DNA from: Paraphoma chrysanthemicola
Taxonomy: Eukaryota; Ascomycota; Dothideomycetes; Pleosporales; Phaeosphaeriaceae
Reading direction: 5' to 3'
NCBI GenBank assembly: GCA_020744225.1
Contig: JAGMWG010000017.1
Location: 1 to 64,000 of the forward strand
DNA: 64,000 bases
Each line of letters begins with the position of its first letter. Position 1 is the stretch's first letter. Shown piece after piece: positions 1-10,200 of this stretch. A program made the translations under genes and the position numbers. The notes below the pieces were generated by a model. The model did no database searches. It was not told the DNA's origin and worked only from the letters and a program-made list of their open reading frames with translations.

Positions 1-230
1 CAGTAACAACACGACCCATCTTACCTCATGAGACTCAGTCATCCATCGAGGCCTTGCCGCATCCATTGTCGGCGCGCAGACGGCGTGCTTAGATGCAAAG
101 AGTCTGGGATTTGTGGTGAGGAGTAGAAGGGTCGAGGTGTCGTTCCATTGCACATGATTCCCCCAGAACTAACGCCACGAGCCTACAACAGGCATTTCTC
201 TACCACACCTCTGGTCATGGACGCTACACA

Positions 231-3200
231 CTATCTGCTACGCTTTTGCACAAGACCCTCTTCCCACGCGTACAGCAAACTGCACATCTGGCTTGCATTT
301 CGCTGGCTCATCTGCATCTTCTGCCCCAGCCATTGACGCTGGCGCGCTTCTACGCTCCCATCCAGCACCTTCGCCACTTGCATCTGCTTCTCAAGCCACG
401 GGCGACACTCTGGCCCCTTGAATGCAAGCAGCGCAGCAACAGCCCGCGGCAGCACGCAATCAAATTGGCAGGCAACCCGCCCGCCGAGCGACTTGTATCC
501 TCCCTGCGTAGCTGCATCCTCTGCCCACTTGTTGCAGACAGCCTGCGGTGTGCAGCAGTAATTGCATCTTGCAAATGGTGCCCATTTCACTCTATACAGG
601 TCGCGGTAGCTCGCCTCCATGGCCGCGATCTGCTCCTTGCTTGCTGCTGGACATGCCTCCCAGCCGTGACGCTCAGTCGTGCCCTCCACCGCCATGCAGA
701 TAGCACATACATCCGCCCAGCGCTGCAAGTGTCGCTCCAGTCGCTCCAGCTCGTACGCAACAAGCTCCGTCTTCCTGCGCTGCCTGAGCTCTGTAGCCTG
801 TTTTTGTACACGCCGAGCCTGCTCCAGCTTGCGCCGTTCGCCATCGTCTACACCCGGCACAGTCCGTGGCCGCTCGTCTTCCATCCGTCTCTTTGTGCCG
901 CGAGGGGCTCCTTCGCACACGTCGCACCGCGCCTCGCCTGCCTCGCAACGCCGTCGATTGGTGCGGCCGTCCATGTACCCATCAATGGCGATGCGTCGAC
1001 ACGTCGTTCCGTCGAGATAGTCCTTGGCCCTCTGCTCCAGCCGGTAGCCCAGCCATGGGACGCGCTTGACACCCTGCCATGAGCATGCTTGCAGCACGAT
1101 GGATTCGCTTGCATCGCCCTCTCTCCCTGCCCGGCCGCTCTCCTGCACCAAGTTAAGCAGCAGGTCACACATCTGGACGTGGATCACCACCCGCACGCCA
1201 GGGGCATGAACACCGAGTGAGAGGATTGTCGTCGCAGTGCACAGCTTCTCTGCGCCGGCGGTGAAGCCGCGGACCATGCGGGACTTCTCCTCGTCTGTTG
1301 CCATCTCGCGGTAGTACGCCGGGCACTGCAACACCTTACCTAGGCGCTTGGTCTCCGCAACCGTAGGGCAATAAATCAAAATCTGGGCCTCCAAGCCATA
1401 TGCTCCCCGCTTAGCTGCTACGAGAGGAACGAGCGCTGCGTCTAGTTCGCCCCATGTGTACTCTTGGACCCTGTATGCAATGTTCGGCCGCGTGGTTGAC
1501 TCCTCACGGATAATGTCAAGCTCCCTCCTGTCGAGACCAGCAACGCCGAGGAAGGCTGACTGTAGCACGGGTGGGAGCGTGGCTGTCAAGTAGACAAGCT
1601 GTGTGCCTTTACCTGTCATCTCCGACAGTCTCAGCACGTCTGGCCGCCACCGATCGCTGGACTCAAGCATGGTGTGGCATTCGTCGATGACAATCCGGTC
1701 TAGTTGCCTAAGCATACGCTTCTCGTCGAGAAAGCGGCCAAAGGATTTGGTGGCTGCACCCTCTGGCGTCGTGAATACGATCCTAGCCCAGTATGGCGGA
1801 CGGCGGCCATCCCATTTAGCACTTGGGATGCCGAGCCGGTCGCAGCGGTCGAGCATGTCGTCCTGCAGGAAATTGAGTGGGACGATAACAATTGTCACGC
1901 CGCCAGAGGACACCGACGCTGGCAGCATAAACAGCATGCTCTTCCCACTACCCGTGGCCATCACCACTAGCAGACGGAGACTGTGCTGCATGATTGCATT
2001 CAGGCTTTCCTGCTGTCGGCCGCGATACTCGGCGTCGGGATGGCCGGCTATCCGCTTGAACTCGGGCTTCAGATCTAGCATAGCGAGGGACGACCATCGC
2101 TCTCGAGCCTGCTTCTCCTGATGCGCCATCACCTCGCCATAGTGTCCCTGGTAGGGCTGATGTCCCTCGAGCGCCGACGCAAACTGGAGGATGCGATGCC
2201 AATCCATACTTACCCGCCGAAACTTGGCCCGCTCTGCCATGGTCTGAAATGGCGATTCGGTAAGACTGCGACCATAGTTCCCTTCTTCAGTCTGCGCAGA
2301 GTGTCCTGACTGCCGTGCTCGCGCGTCGTCTTCATCGGGCTCTTGGTTGAAGTAGAGCACATCGAGCCAGTCGCGTGCCTGGTCATCGTTGGCCAACTTC
2401 CGGTGGATCGCAGGATAGGCATGTCGCCATGCTTTGGTGCCAAGCGAAGCCGCCATGTACCGGAATGTCTGCTCCTTCAGCACGCGTCGAATGCGGTCTG
2501 TACCCCAGTATCCATCTGGATTTGCAGGCATCTGCTTCCTGTCCTCATTCCCGCCCTCCCCATCAGCATCCTCTCCTCCTTCATTAACGTCGTCTTCGTC
2601 CTCACTGTCTTCATCCTCCTCTTCTGGTGCTGGCTCCCAGAGAAAGGTCGTCTGGTCCTCGACGTCATGATGCATCATCTGGAGGTCGTCGACAAAGGGC
2701 CGCCCTAGCCCAAGAAAGTACACCACCAGCTCACCTACCTCGCGGGGTACATAGCGATGGATAGCCTTGACCTTCTTAGTAAAGTCGTAGCCCTTGTGAT
2801 ACGTAGTCACAAACGACACAAGACCGCCTTCTACAAATACACCCCGGTGCCTAACACCCTCTGCACTGTTCTCGTACTGAATCGATGTAATCTCTGTCCC
2901 ACGAGCCGGTCCGCCTGCCGACAAATGGACCAGCGCAAAGAGAGTCTCCTTGAAACGACGTACAGCCTTCATGTAGGCAGCTACAGCCGCGTCGTGCCAG
3001 AGCGTGCGTGGGGGCTGTTGCGTTGCATCCATGCCGCGTATAAACCTCTCTCGCAGGGCTGGCTCTTCAACGACTCTATACAGCAGCCACGCCTGCCACG
3101 ACTCCATGTTGTTATCCGGGTGGTTTAGGAAGCTGTACCCAGTCGACGTCTCAGCTGGCTGGTCCACAATCGTATCTAGGGAAAGTTCGGGGAGCATAGT

Positions 3201-4802
3201 CGTGCCCGGCCGCACCTGATCTCGCGCATCTAGATCTAGCAACAGCACATCTTTCAGCAGCTGCAGTCTCGCTGTCTCGTACAGACCCTTGACTGTCGAG
3301 CGCAAGTCGTCTAGGGAGAAGCTCTGCTGATCGATTAAGAGCCGGTCGCCGCTCCATGATAGAACGCCATCCGCATTACGACGCCTGGACTCTGCTCTTG
3401 CTAATGCCCTTAGACGGAGTAGGCGGTTCATGGGGGTCGCACTGTTATTGAAATCGGACAGCATCATAAATCGTGTGGCCATTTCACTCACCAGCTCACT
3501 CGTTACGGGCGCGGAGTCTAACCCAGCTGGTATCGCCTGTTCCCGTTGGCAGTAAGCATAGTACACGACTAGAGCCTTAGACGTGGTGATGAGAGCTGAA
3601 AGTGTCGAAGAGAACTCGTGTGCAGGCACCCACCCTCCTCCATGGTAGCTAGGTTTAAGACCCAGCACTGCAACTCCACTTAGCAAACCGCTTTCGTGTT
3701 CATCGGCAAGTAGCGTATGATCCAGCAAGCATACCCACAACTGCAAGCAATACTTTTCTACCTCCGTGGTATCGCCCTCTTGGCCCACACTCTGCTGTGC
3801 CTGTGATAGAGCCGCTTGTTGGAGGCTACTGAGCTTGTACGGCGGCCGCTCCGTACAGCCATGTGTGCGCCACAGGTAGCAGAATACGCGTAGCAACTTT
3901 AGGCTGTATCTCTTGATCGTCTGGACGCGCTGTCTGGCATAGAAGGGCTTTTCGTTTGATGGTGCACCCGTCTCGCGTCGTTCAATGAGCTCCAACGTGT
4001 GTCGTCCTACCACCTCAAAGCGGCAGCTTCGGAAAGCCTTGCGTATCACCCGCCGCATAGCCCTGCAGGCGACGCTCAGTTCGTGTTCCTTGCTTGCCTC
4101 GGGTAGCTCGCGAGCCTCGAGCAGGGACGTCCTCGAGCAGCCTTGAAGATGGGGCACCCATGCTGTCAGCTCTAGCCATACGTCTGCCTTGACACGATGG
4201 CTTTCTTTGATAACCGCCTGCGCTTGCAGTGCCTGGCGCTTGCTGTGGTCGTTTTGCCAGCTGGAGAGGACGCTCTGCCGAATGTCGGTTGTCTGTACTG
4301 CTACCGGGCGGGCCCTGATGGCCATGTACGCTGGCCAGCCAGCGGCTCGAAACACACGTTGGCAAGACTGGCCATCCATCCACATCCGGTTACTTGGCTG
4401 GGCATTCGTCTTCTTCATGTCCCCGCCACGCCGCTGGTTGCCTACCCAGCCATGTTCGCTGTTGCAATGGGCGCGCATCCATCGCAGCGTCGTGCAAGCG
4501 TATCCACACGCAGTGAATGTGCATACAAATCCATTGCTGAGATGCTGTAGATGTGCAACGCAATCTTCTGCAGGCTTTGGGATACGCACATTGTGTGGGT
4601 CCCACGCTAGTTTGGGCAGCGTGTGTACAATCGCTGCGACCTCCTTGCGTAGGCTGACTGGTACTTTCGGATGGCGAGCCTTTATATGGGCAGCAATCTG
4701 TGCAGGCGGTATAGCGATGGTGCAGGGTCGACAGATAATTACATGCAGCTCGCGTTGGTGCTCGAATAGCTCTGTGAAAACGTCCATAGTGCTAGTGTAC
4801 AC
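231..4802 (-). CDS. OrsD zinc-finger / tyrosine-recombinase-like / RecQ-type helicase fusion protein
   Basis: Single-exon 1523-residue protein. Two Cys/His clusters lie at the N-terminus (C24, C27, H39, H44; and C94, C99, H112, H117) and resemble the OrsD-like (DUF3505) finger of fungal helicases. Residues 600-850 carry the order expected of a tyrosine recombinase: R634 in GPARGTEI, K670 in YHKG, K790-x-x-R793 followed by H794, H834 in SGHS, and Y843. A strongly acidic insert (about 726-755) separates the two halves. Residues 925-1240 are an SF2/RecQ helicase: Walker A TGSGKS (K954), DECH (1040-1043), TAT (1073-1075), QESGRAGRE (1220-1228). A Cys-rich tail (C1286, C1293, C1296 and others) follows. 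Related fungal OrsD-RecQ proteins are often subtelomeric; the recombinase reading is my inference from residues. Composition is normal and the frame is open, so the gene is not RIP-damaged. It is divergent from the gene at 5166. The helicase is certain; the recombinase is likely. Confidence 0.88.
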   Translation of the reverse strand: MYTSTMDVFTELFEHQRELHVIICRPCTIAIPPAQIAAHIKARHPKVPVSLRKEVAAIVHTLPKLAWDPHNVRIPKPAEDCVAHLQHLSNGFVCTFTACGYACTTLRWMRAHCNSEHGWVGNQRRGGDMKKTNAQPSNRMWMDGQSCQRVFRAAGWPAYMAIRARPVAVQTTDIRQSVLSSWQNDHSKRQALQAQAVIKESHRVKADVWLELTAWVPHLQGCSRTSLLEARELPEASKEHELSVACRAMRRVIRKAFRSCRFEVVGRHTLELIERRETGAPSNEKPFYARQRVQTIKRYSLKLLRVFCYLWRTHGCTERPPYKLSSLQQAALSQAQQSVGQEGDTTEVEKYCLQLWVCLLDHTLLADEHESGLLSGVAVLGLKPSYHGGGWVPAHEFSSTLSALITTSKALVVYYAYCQREQAIPAGLDSAPVTSELVSEMATRFMMLSDFNNSATPMNRLLRLRALARAESRRRNADGVLSWSGDRLLIDQQSFSLDDLRSTVKGLYETARLQLLKDVLLLDLDARDQVRPGTTMLPELSLDTIVDQPAETSTGYSFLNHPDNNMESWQAWLLYRVVEEPALRERFIRGMDATQQPPRTLWHDAAVAAYMKAVRRFKETLFALVHLSAGGPARGTEITSIQYENSAEGVRHRGVFVEGGLVSFVTTYHKGYDFTKKVKAIHRYVPREVGELVVYFLGLGRPFVDDLQMMHHDVEDQTTFLWEPAPEEEDEDSEDEDDVNEGGEDADGEGGNEDRKQMPANPDGYWGTDRIRRVLKEQTFRYMAASLGTKAWRHAYPAIHRKLANDDQARDWLDVLYFNQEPDEDDARARQSGHSAQTEEGNYGRSLTESPFQTMAERAKFRRVSMDWHRILQFASALEGHQPYQGHYGEVMAHQEKQARERWSSLAMLDLKPEFKRIAGHPDAEYRGRQQESLNAIMQHSLRLLVVMATGSGKSMLFMLPASVSSGGVTIVIVPLNFLQDDMLDRCDRLGIPSAKWDGRRPPYWARIVFTTPEGAATKSFGRFLDEKRMLRQLDRIVIDECHTMLESSDRWRPDVLRLSEMTGKGTQLVYLTATLPPVLQSAFLGVAGLDRRELDIIREESTTRPNIAYRVQEYTWGELDAALVPLVAAKRGAYGLEAQILIYCPTVAETKRLGKVLQCPAYYREMATDEEKSRMVRGFTAGAEKLCTATTILSLGVHAPGVRVVIHVQMCDLLLNLVQESGRAGREGDASESIVLQACSWQGVKRVPWLGYRLEQRAKDYLDGTTCRRIAIDGYMDGRTNRRRCEAGEARCDVCEGAPRGTKRRMEDERPRTVPGVDDGERRKLEQARRVQKQATELRQRRKTELVAYELERLERHLQRWADVCAICMAVEGTTERHGWEACPAASKEQIAAMEASYRDLYRVKWAPFARCNYCCTPQAVCNKWAEDAATQGGYKSLGGRVACQFDCVLPRAVAALLAFKGPECRPWLEKQMQVAKVLDGSVEARQRQWLGQKMQMSQRNASQMCSLLYAWEEGLVQKRSR

Positions 4803-5165
4803 GCCAGTAACTTCGTTACTAGGGCGCTACTTCTGTTTAATAAAGGCAGTTCTCCAAGATAAGCTTTATTAGTAGCATTCAGCATAACGCGTCGACTTCT
4901 GCACCGTACCCTTTCTTCATACTACATCTCTAACGCGGTGATGTTAGTTATAATCTCGGAACACCGTCGCGCTCGCCACGCACATAGTGCTCTGCTCCTT
5001 TGCATCCAATTGCTCTACTCCTGGCCGCGCCTACTTAAAGTTTAATAACGATCAGCTAGGTTCGGCGCCAGATTAAAGTTTGCTGAATCTGGCTTAGCGT
5101 AACATTCATATGATCACAATATGAATGTTCGACACTGTTAAACCTCTTCACCATCTTACCACACT
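4803..5165. promoter_or_regulatory. Divergent promoter region of the helicase module
   Basis: These 363 bp separate the start codons of the helicase (minus) and its partner (plus), so both promoters must lie here. The region is more AT-rich than its flanks. It contains a 6-3-6 palindrome (AGTAAC/GTTACT, 4806-4820), an 8-bp inverted pair (TAATAAAG 4838-4845 and CTTTATTA 4864-4871), two copies of TTAAAGTTT (5035 and 5073), and the long inverted repeat listed separately. No clear TATA box is assigned. Confidence 0.6.
5101..5129. repeat. Perfect 11-bp inverted repeat with 7-bp spacer
   Basis: The left arm AACATTCATAT (5101-5111) and the right arm ATATGAATGTT (5119-5129) are exact reverse complements around the spacer GATCACA. 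The site ends 36 bp before the start codon of the partner gene. An arm-spacer-arm layout of 11-7-11 resembles core sites bound by tyrosine recombinases (lox, FRT and dif have 11-13 bp arms and 6-8 bp spacers). It could equally be an operator or a dimeric transcription-factor site. Confidence 0.8.
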
Positions 5166-6497
5166 ATGCTCTCAGCAGCTTGGGAGGCCCTGCTAGCGGA
5201 TTCTGCGCGTACATTTAACGGCGGTCCCTGCAGCTTTCCCCTAGCCACAACTGTCCCAGTTTACGAACCACCCAACACAGAATACGAGCGCGTCTTCTTT
5301 GATGCGAAATCCTCCTACACTAGCACTCCACCTCAGCGTTGCAGTGCAGGCTGGATTATACCAGGCTCCGATAGCCTATGCAACCCAATCTTCGTTGCGC
5401 ACTCTTTGCTGTCCGCCATCTGGCTAGTACGCGAAACTCTCCCACCAAACACGCTGTCCAATGATGCTTGGGCTTGCCTGGCTCATGCGGCCGACAAACT
5501 GGCCTCTCTAGGGGAAAGTATACCACCTCCATCGGCACAGAAAGCGCAAACGGAATGCCAGCCTGTGCTATGGGCTTCTAACTCAGCAGCTTTTGCACCA
5601 GAACGCCCCACTTCAGCCCTAGGAGAGAAGCGCCCTGGCTCGGCGCTAGAACCAGCATCGCCCAAGCGCACACAACAAGACGAGTCAGAGGCTGAAGAGA
5701 TAGCCAGCTCTGTGGTCAGCGAAGTGGACGAGGCAGATAGCATTGTTGAGCCAGCTAAAGCCGGTACTCTCCCTCCCAAGTATACCCGCCACACCAACAA
5801 TACTATGACAGCAGAGAGGCGGCGCATTAGGAAACAAGAAGCCATGCAAGCTAAGAAGCGGTACGAACTAGGATTGCTCGCGCCAAACAACAAGGCGCCG
5901 CGCAAAGAGCATGCTGCGTACACGTTAATTACACAGCTAGACGAGACCCTTGTTGCCTGGATCATCAAACAACTGTACACGGGCGATACCGATTTCTTTA
6001 CTAGCACTAAGACACCCTACCTCACAGCCTGCTCGTTGCTCGAAAAGGCCCGCGAGATGGGCAATGTGTCCTCGCGAGTCCATGCCGCTCAGTTCCTGCA
6101 GGCCTGGCGTAAACAAGGGTCGCTCTTTCGTCGTGACCACAACGCGATTATGGCGAGCCAGGATTTTGGTAGCACGCAAAGTCAGGTGCGTAGTAGAAGC
6201 CGTGCAAACGCAGCCAATAACGCCTTTCGCTTTGCCTGCGAGATGTGCAACCAGTCTGAAGGTGAGATGGCTACTGTTCACATTACATATCGCTGGGCAG
6301 CTGCCCTGCTGGGACAGGCATACCAGAAGAAAATCGAGCAAATCCGCGAGGGCGACAAGAATATCGTGACCAGCACTGCACGCAGTCGTAATGGCAAAGG
6401 TCAGATACGTTCAGAGGCAGCAGATGACTTGCTGGCCTTGTTGTACGCTCAGCCAACCGAGAAAGACAGACAGCTTTTCAAGAATCGCGTGTCTTGA
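5166..6497 (+). CDS. Unknown protein, divergent partner of the helicase
   Basis: Reading frame of 443 residues; I do not recognise a named domain. The N-terminal 100 residues look globular. Residues about 130-205 are low-complexity and acidic, with a nuclear-type basic stretch near 215-245 (RRRIRKQEAMQAKKR). The C-terminal half is helical and basic, suggesting nucleic-acid binding (inference). It starts at the first ATG after the divergent promoter. The frame stops at TGA (6495-6497), then stays open in the same frame for another 94 codons (see the next entry). The gene may therefore be truncated by a single transition such as CGA or TGG to TGA. Position and shared promoter suggest it works with the helicase/recombinase protein, for example as an accessory DNA-binding subunit. 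Function unknown. Confidence 0.65.
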   Translation: MLSAAWEALLADSARTFNGGPCSFPLATTVPVYEPPNTEYERVFFDAKSSYTSTPPQRCSAGWIIPGSDSLCNPIFVAHSLLSAIWLVRETLPPNTLSNDAWACLAHAADKLASLGESIPPPSAQKAQTECQPVLWASNSAAFAPERPTSALGEKRPGSALEPASPKRTQQDESEAEEIASSVVSEVDEADSIVEPAKAGTLPPKYTRHTNNTMTAERRRIRKQEAMQAKKRYELGLLAPNNKAPRKEHAAYTLITQLDETLVAWIIKQLYTGDTDFFTSTKTPYLTACSLLEKAREMGNVSSRVHAAQFLQAWRKQGSLFRRDHNAIMASQDFGSTQSQVRSRSRANAANNAFRFACEMCNQSEGEMATVHITYRWAAALLGQAYQKKIEQIREGDKNIVTSTARSRNGKGQIRSEAADDLLALLYAQPTEKDRQLFKNRVS

Positions 6498-6782
6498 GGG
6501 ATGCGCTGGTACACAATGGGCCAGGCGCTAGGATGGGGCAGCTTTTGCCTGGTACTGCACAGCGTTATCTCCAATACGTGGCTAGAGCATACTTTGCGCG
6601 TTCCAGAGCTTCATATATGGCTAGATCTTGTGAAGAAGGTGAATCCAGACGTCGTTATGGCAGCCCAGACTCTAGATAGCTGGCTTGGGCCTGATGGAAT
6701 TGCTGGCGGGGCTATCAGCGAGAAGACACCTCTTGGTATTGAAGCTGAGCCTGCGACGATCTACGAGATTGAGGAGGTCTAG
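6498..6782 (+). pseudogene. In-frame continuation of the partner gene beyond its stop
   Basis: Directly after the TGA at 6495-6497 the same frame runs open to TAG at 6780-6782 (94 codons). It reads as ordinary globular protein rather than random sequence, with a Trp-rich conserved-looking stretch (WYTMGQALGWGSF, then SNTWLEHTLRVPELHIW). This suggests the ancestral protein had about 538 residues and lost its C-terminus to a nonsense change. No convincing intron spanning the TGA was found. Stop-codon readthrough cannot be excluded. Confidence 0.5.
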
Positions 6783-7258
6783 GATAGTGAGGACGGTGGA
6801 GACAGCGACGGCATCGGAGCGGCACAGTCTCAAGCATCACTGGAGAGCCGCACGCCCATACCACGGCTCCGTCAATTAACCCTGTTAGAGCTGTTCTATC
6901 CTGTAGAGTAGTGCATTTGGCTGTGTAGATTTGTAGTTAGTTATAATATCGCTGTTACCACTATGCTGTACTGCTGCACAGTTAATTAGGACTAGTAGCT
7001 GTATCTGTGTTTTGGTGTTCGCTCAGTGTTGCGCGCGGGCCTCTACAACCTCTACATACAAACTGCCCTACCATGTATCTTACGCTTACTACGCTCAATT
7101 GTGCTGCAAATTGCAGACGGATTTGAAAATCACCTGCTGCAGGCTGTGCGAAAATTGCATCAATTTTAAGGCAAGGAAATAGCGAAGGATTGCACTTTGA
7201 AAAAGCGAAGGAGGGAACCTCAGTGTCCGTGCGGGCGCTAAAATTTTGTTAGCAAAAG
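6783..7258. other. Flank between helicase module and RIP block
   Basis: No gene is recognisable. Base composition is near normal until about 7285. The word AGCGAAGGA occurs three times (7181, about 7204 and 7257), the last two within a longer shared run (AAAAGCGAAGGAGGGAA). Confidence 0.5.
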
Positions 7259-7283
7259 CGAAGGAGGGAAGTCACCTCCTTCG
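7259..7283. repeat. 9-bp inverted repeat with 7-bp spacer at the composition boundary
   Basis: CGAAGGAGG (7259-7267) and CCTCCTTCG (7275-7283) are exact reverse complements around GAAGTCA. The pair sits within a few bases of the abrupt change into TA-rich DNA. Its 9-7-9 layout echoes the 11-7-11 repeat at 5101 in spacer length. It could mark an element end; this is inference. Confidence 0.6.
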
Positions 7284-7285
7284 TG

Positions 7286-10200
7286 GAATACATGTTAGGT
7301 TTACTATCTCTTTATAATATATATTTATTAGCAGCGTAATATAATATTTACGTTAGATTACATAAGTAGTGTTTCTAACTTTCTTTTCTAGTAGACTAGA
7401 TTATTAGAGGCTGTATATAACTATAAACATTCTACCTTAGTTACACTAACTATAACGCTCTAAAAGAATATAATAATATAGCTGTATTAATATTACAAAA
7501 GTCTTGCTAGTTAAATACACTAGCTACTACTACTAAGAGTCTAGAGAGTAGCCTTTAAAGCTTTTCTTCTAGCTGTAATAATTAATTCTTACACGTCTAT
7601 ACTTATAATACTTTAAACAAATACTATTAATGCCTTTTCTTTTAATAAGCAACTATATTAGGCTTATAACTAGGTGTACCTACTTGTTACAGCACTAAGT
7701 AGCTAATTTCTAATAGTTAGAGTAACTATAACCTAGTTCTAATTACTAATTCTATACTTATAGCTGTGTAGATTATAAGAGAAAGCCTTCTAATTAATAC
7801 TCTTAATAATAAAGGCTAGGAATATCTAGTTTCTAGCGCAAAAGTACTTATATAGAGTTTCTAATTCTTATAAGAAGAGCTACTCTCTGCATAGAAGTCT
7901 TAAGATAGTACGCCTTTCTCTAGTAAGTAACTAATACTACTACTTAAGGTACTAACTCTAAAGTAGGTTAAATCTACGCTTAGTTAAGACTGCTAGTCTC
8001 TCTTAACAGATAGTAGTTCTTAGCTATCTAATAGTAGTATTAAAGAAGTAGTGTTAGAGTAACCTATCTTAATAACTACTATTATAAACTATAACTAGAA
8101 AGTAGACTTAGCTTGTACTAAGAAGTTAGAAGTTTAAGCGCAGAAGAAAAGAATACACATAGGTCTTATACTACCTAAGCTAGTCTATACTATTTATAAA
8201 ATAGTTATATATAAGTTAATTTTGCCTAGCAATAAAGAAGTCTTTACCTAGATCTTAAAGTAACGCTTAAATAGCTGTAAGAATTTCTACATCTCTGTAA
8301 AGTTACCTTATACTACTACAGCAGCTATAGTTAAGAAAGCTTACGCTCTTAGTAACTAGAAAGTACTAAACTACACTACCTACTTCTTGCAATTGTAGCA
8401 ATCTTAAGAAATACTATTTCTAGATAGTAGTTAGTTTCTAAACTCTTATAAAAGTAATGCTGTAGTGCCTTTATAGAAAGTAGCTTAAGCTAGCTTAATA
8501 GAGAATACTTTTAAACGTATATAGAAACACGTTAGTTAGTGTAAAGGCTAGCTTACTGTAGTGCACATTTAGTATTATTAGGCTATAGCTTTTCTAGAAT
8601 ATGTGTACAAAGATAAGATAGCTAAGATTAAATCTAAGAACCTAGAGAAGAATAATAACTACACTTAAAATAGATATAGAGAAGATAAGGTGCAATTAGA
8701 GGTAATAGAGGCTCTTTTTCTGCTAGTGTACACCTCTTATTTAAAGAGAGACTAAGATATATTTTAAAAACATCTACATTAAGTAAGCTAGTTCTATAAA
8801 GTAGCTAACGTTCTAGGCTAGAGCTTTCTATACTTAATTCTACACAACGTTGTACTAAATTTATAGATAGAGTAAACTCTGCGCATAGAGAAGTTAAGTA
8901 TCTAGCTTAAGCTTATAAAGCGCATTAATCTAGAGGTATATACTACTAGTACAGCACTAGATATATAGCTAGGCTCTAAGTGTATTATAAGCAGCCTACT
9001 TAGAAAAGAGAAGACGCTACGCATAGAAGTAGAAGTTCTAGCTATTATATATAAAATTAGAGAGGTACAAGATAGTAAAGATAAGAAGTAACTAGCTTTA
9101 ATAGTATATTAAGCAACGTAGTAGAGTACGTAGAGTACTTATCTACTACGCTAGCTTATACTTCTTAAGTAGTTTACTTTATAATAATATAGTATAATTA
9201 GAAGTAAATGTAGATAACTAAGTATAAGAGCACTAAATAACCTGTCTATCTAGAATATAGTAGATACTCCTTATTAATTTACAGAGCTTAGACTGTACTT
9301 TCTTATTATAACTACTGTAACTCTATCTTATTACGTAAAGCTTTTCTAAGATACTTAAAGCACTAGCTTTAAAATAGTATAGTCTATTACTGTAAGTGTA
9401 CTACACGTATTTACAAAGTTATATCTTTCTCTAACTATAAGAAGTGTAAATAAATTAGCTTTTAAGATTTAAATAAATGCACTCTAGTGTCTATGTAGGT
9501 ACTAAAAGTTTGTATAAGAAAGTAAATAAATGTAGTTTCTTTGTTTATATAATATATATAGATACTATAATTTTATAAAGTAAATAAGAGAGTATAGAGT
9601 AAAAGAACTATTAAATATAATTAATCGCGTAAGCATAGTAGGAATGTTTAGGTGCTTAGAAGACTAGCGTATTATTCTTTAAACTTAGAGAGAGACTTAT
9701 TAGAATAGAAAGTGTATTTTTATAAGTTATATCTACCTAGTAATCTTAGATAAATACTAGAAGACGTTAGGTAATAGATTAAGTTTTAGTAATAAAGAAC
9801 GTAATATTCTAATCTTATTATAACAACCTAAGTACTTAAGTAATCTAGCTATCTTAACTAAGTAAGAAGTAAATAGATTTTAAAATCTTCTTATAATTAT
9901 GCGCTGTAGTAAGATAGTAGATATACTAGGTATTATATAATACTACTAAGTTATAATAGTATTATATATTAAGTATAAATAACTTAAATAACTACTATGT
10001 AGCTAGATTAAGCTAATAGAAAAGTAAGAGAGAGAAATAGTAATAGTAGTACGAGAATAACTATTTAAAGAGATAGAAGGCTAAAGCTAAACTTTAGATA
10101 GCTATACTATTAATCTATCTAACTATAAGCTATAGAACTAATACTTAGAGTATAGAAAGTAATAGTTATTACTAAAAGAGTAGTTTAGTATTAGTGTATT

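Noticed and set aside
246..1082. 278-codon plus-strand frame, and others antisense to the helicase
   Set aside because: They lie wholly inside the minus-strand helicase gene; its domains are unambiguous and these frames show no motifs.
4838..4871. 8-bp inverted pair with 18-bp loop near the helicase start
   Set aside because: AT-rich and short enough to be expected by chance; mentioned only within the promoter entry.
6495..6500. Programmed readthrough of TGA in the partner gene
   Set aside because: No evidence of a readthrough context can be judged by eye; a nonsense mutation is the simpler reading, so it was not called.
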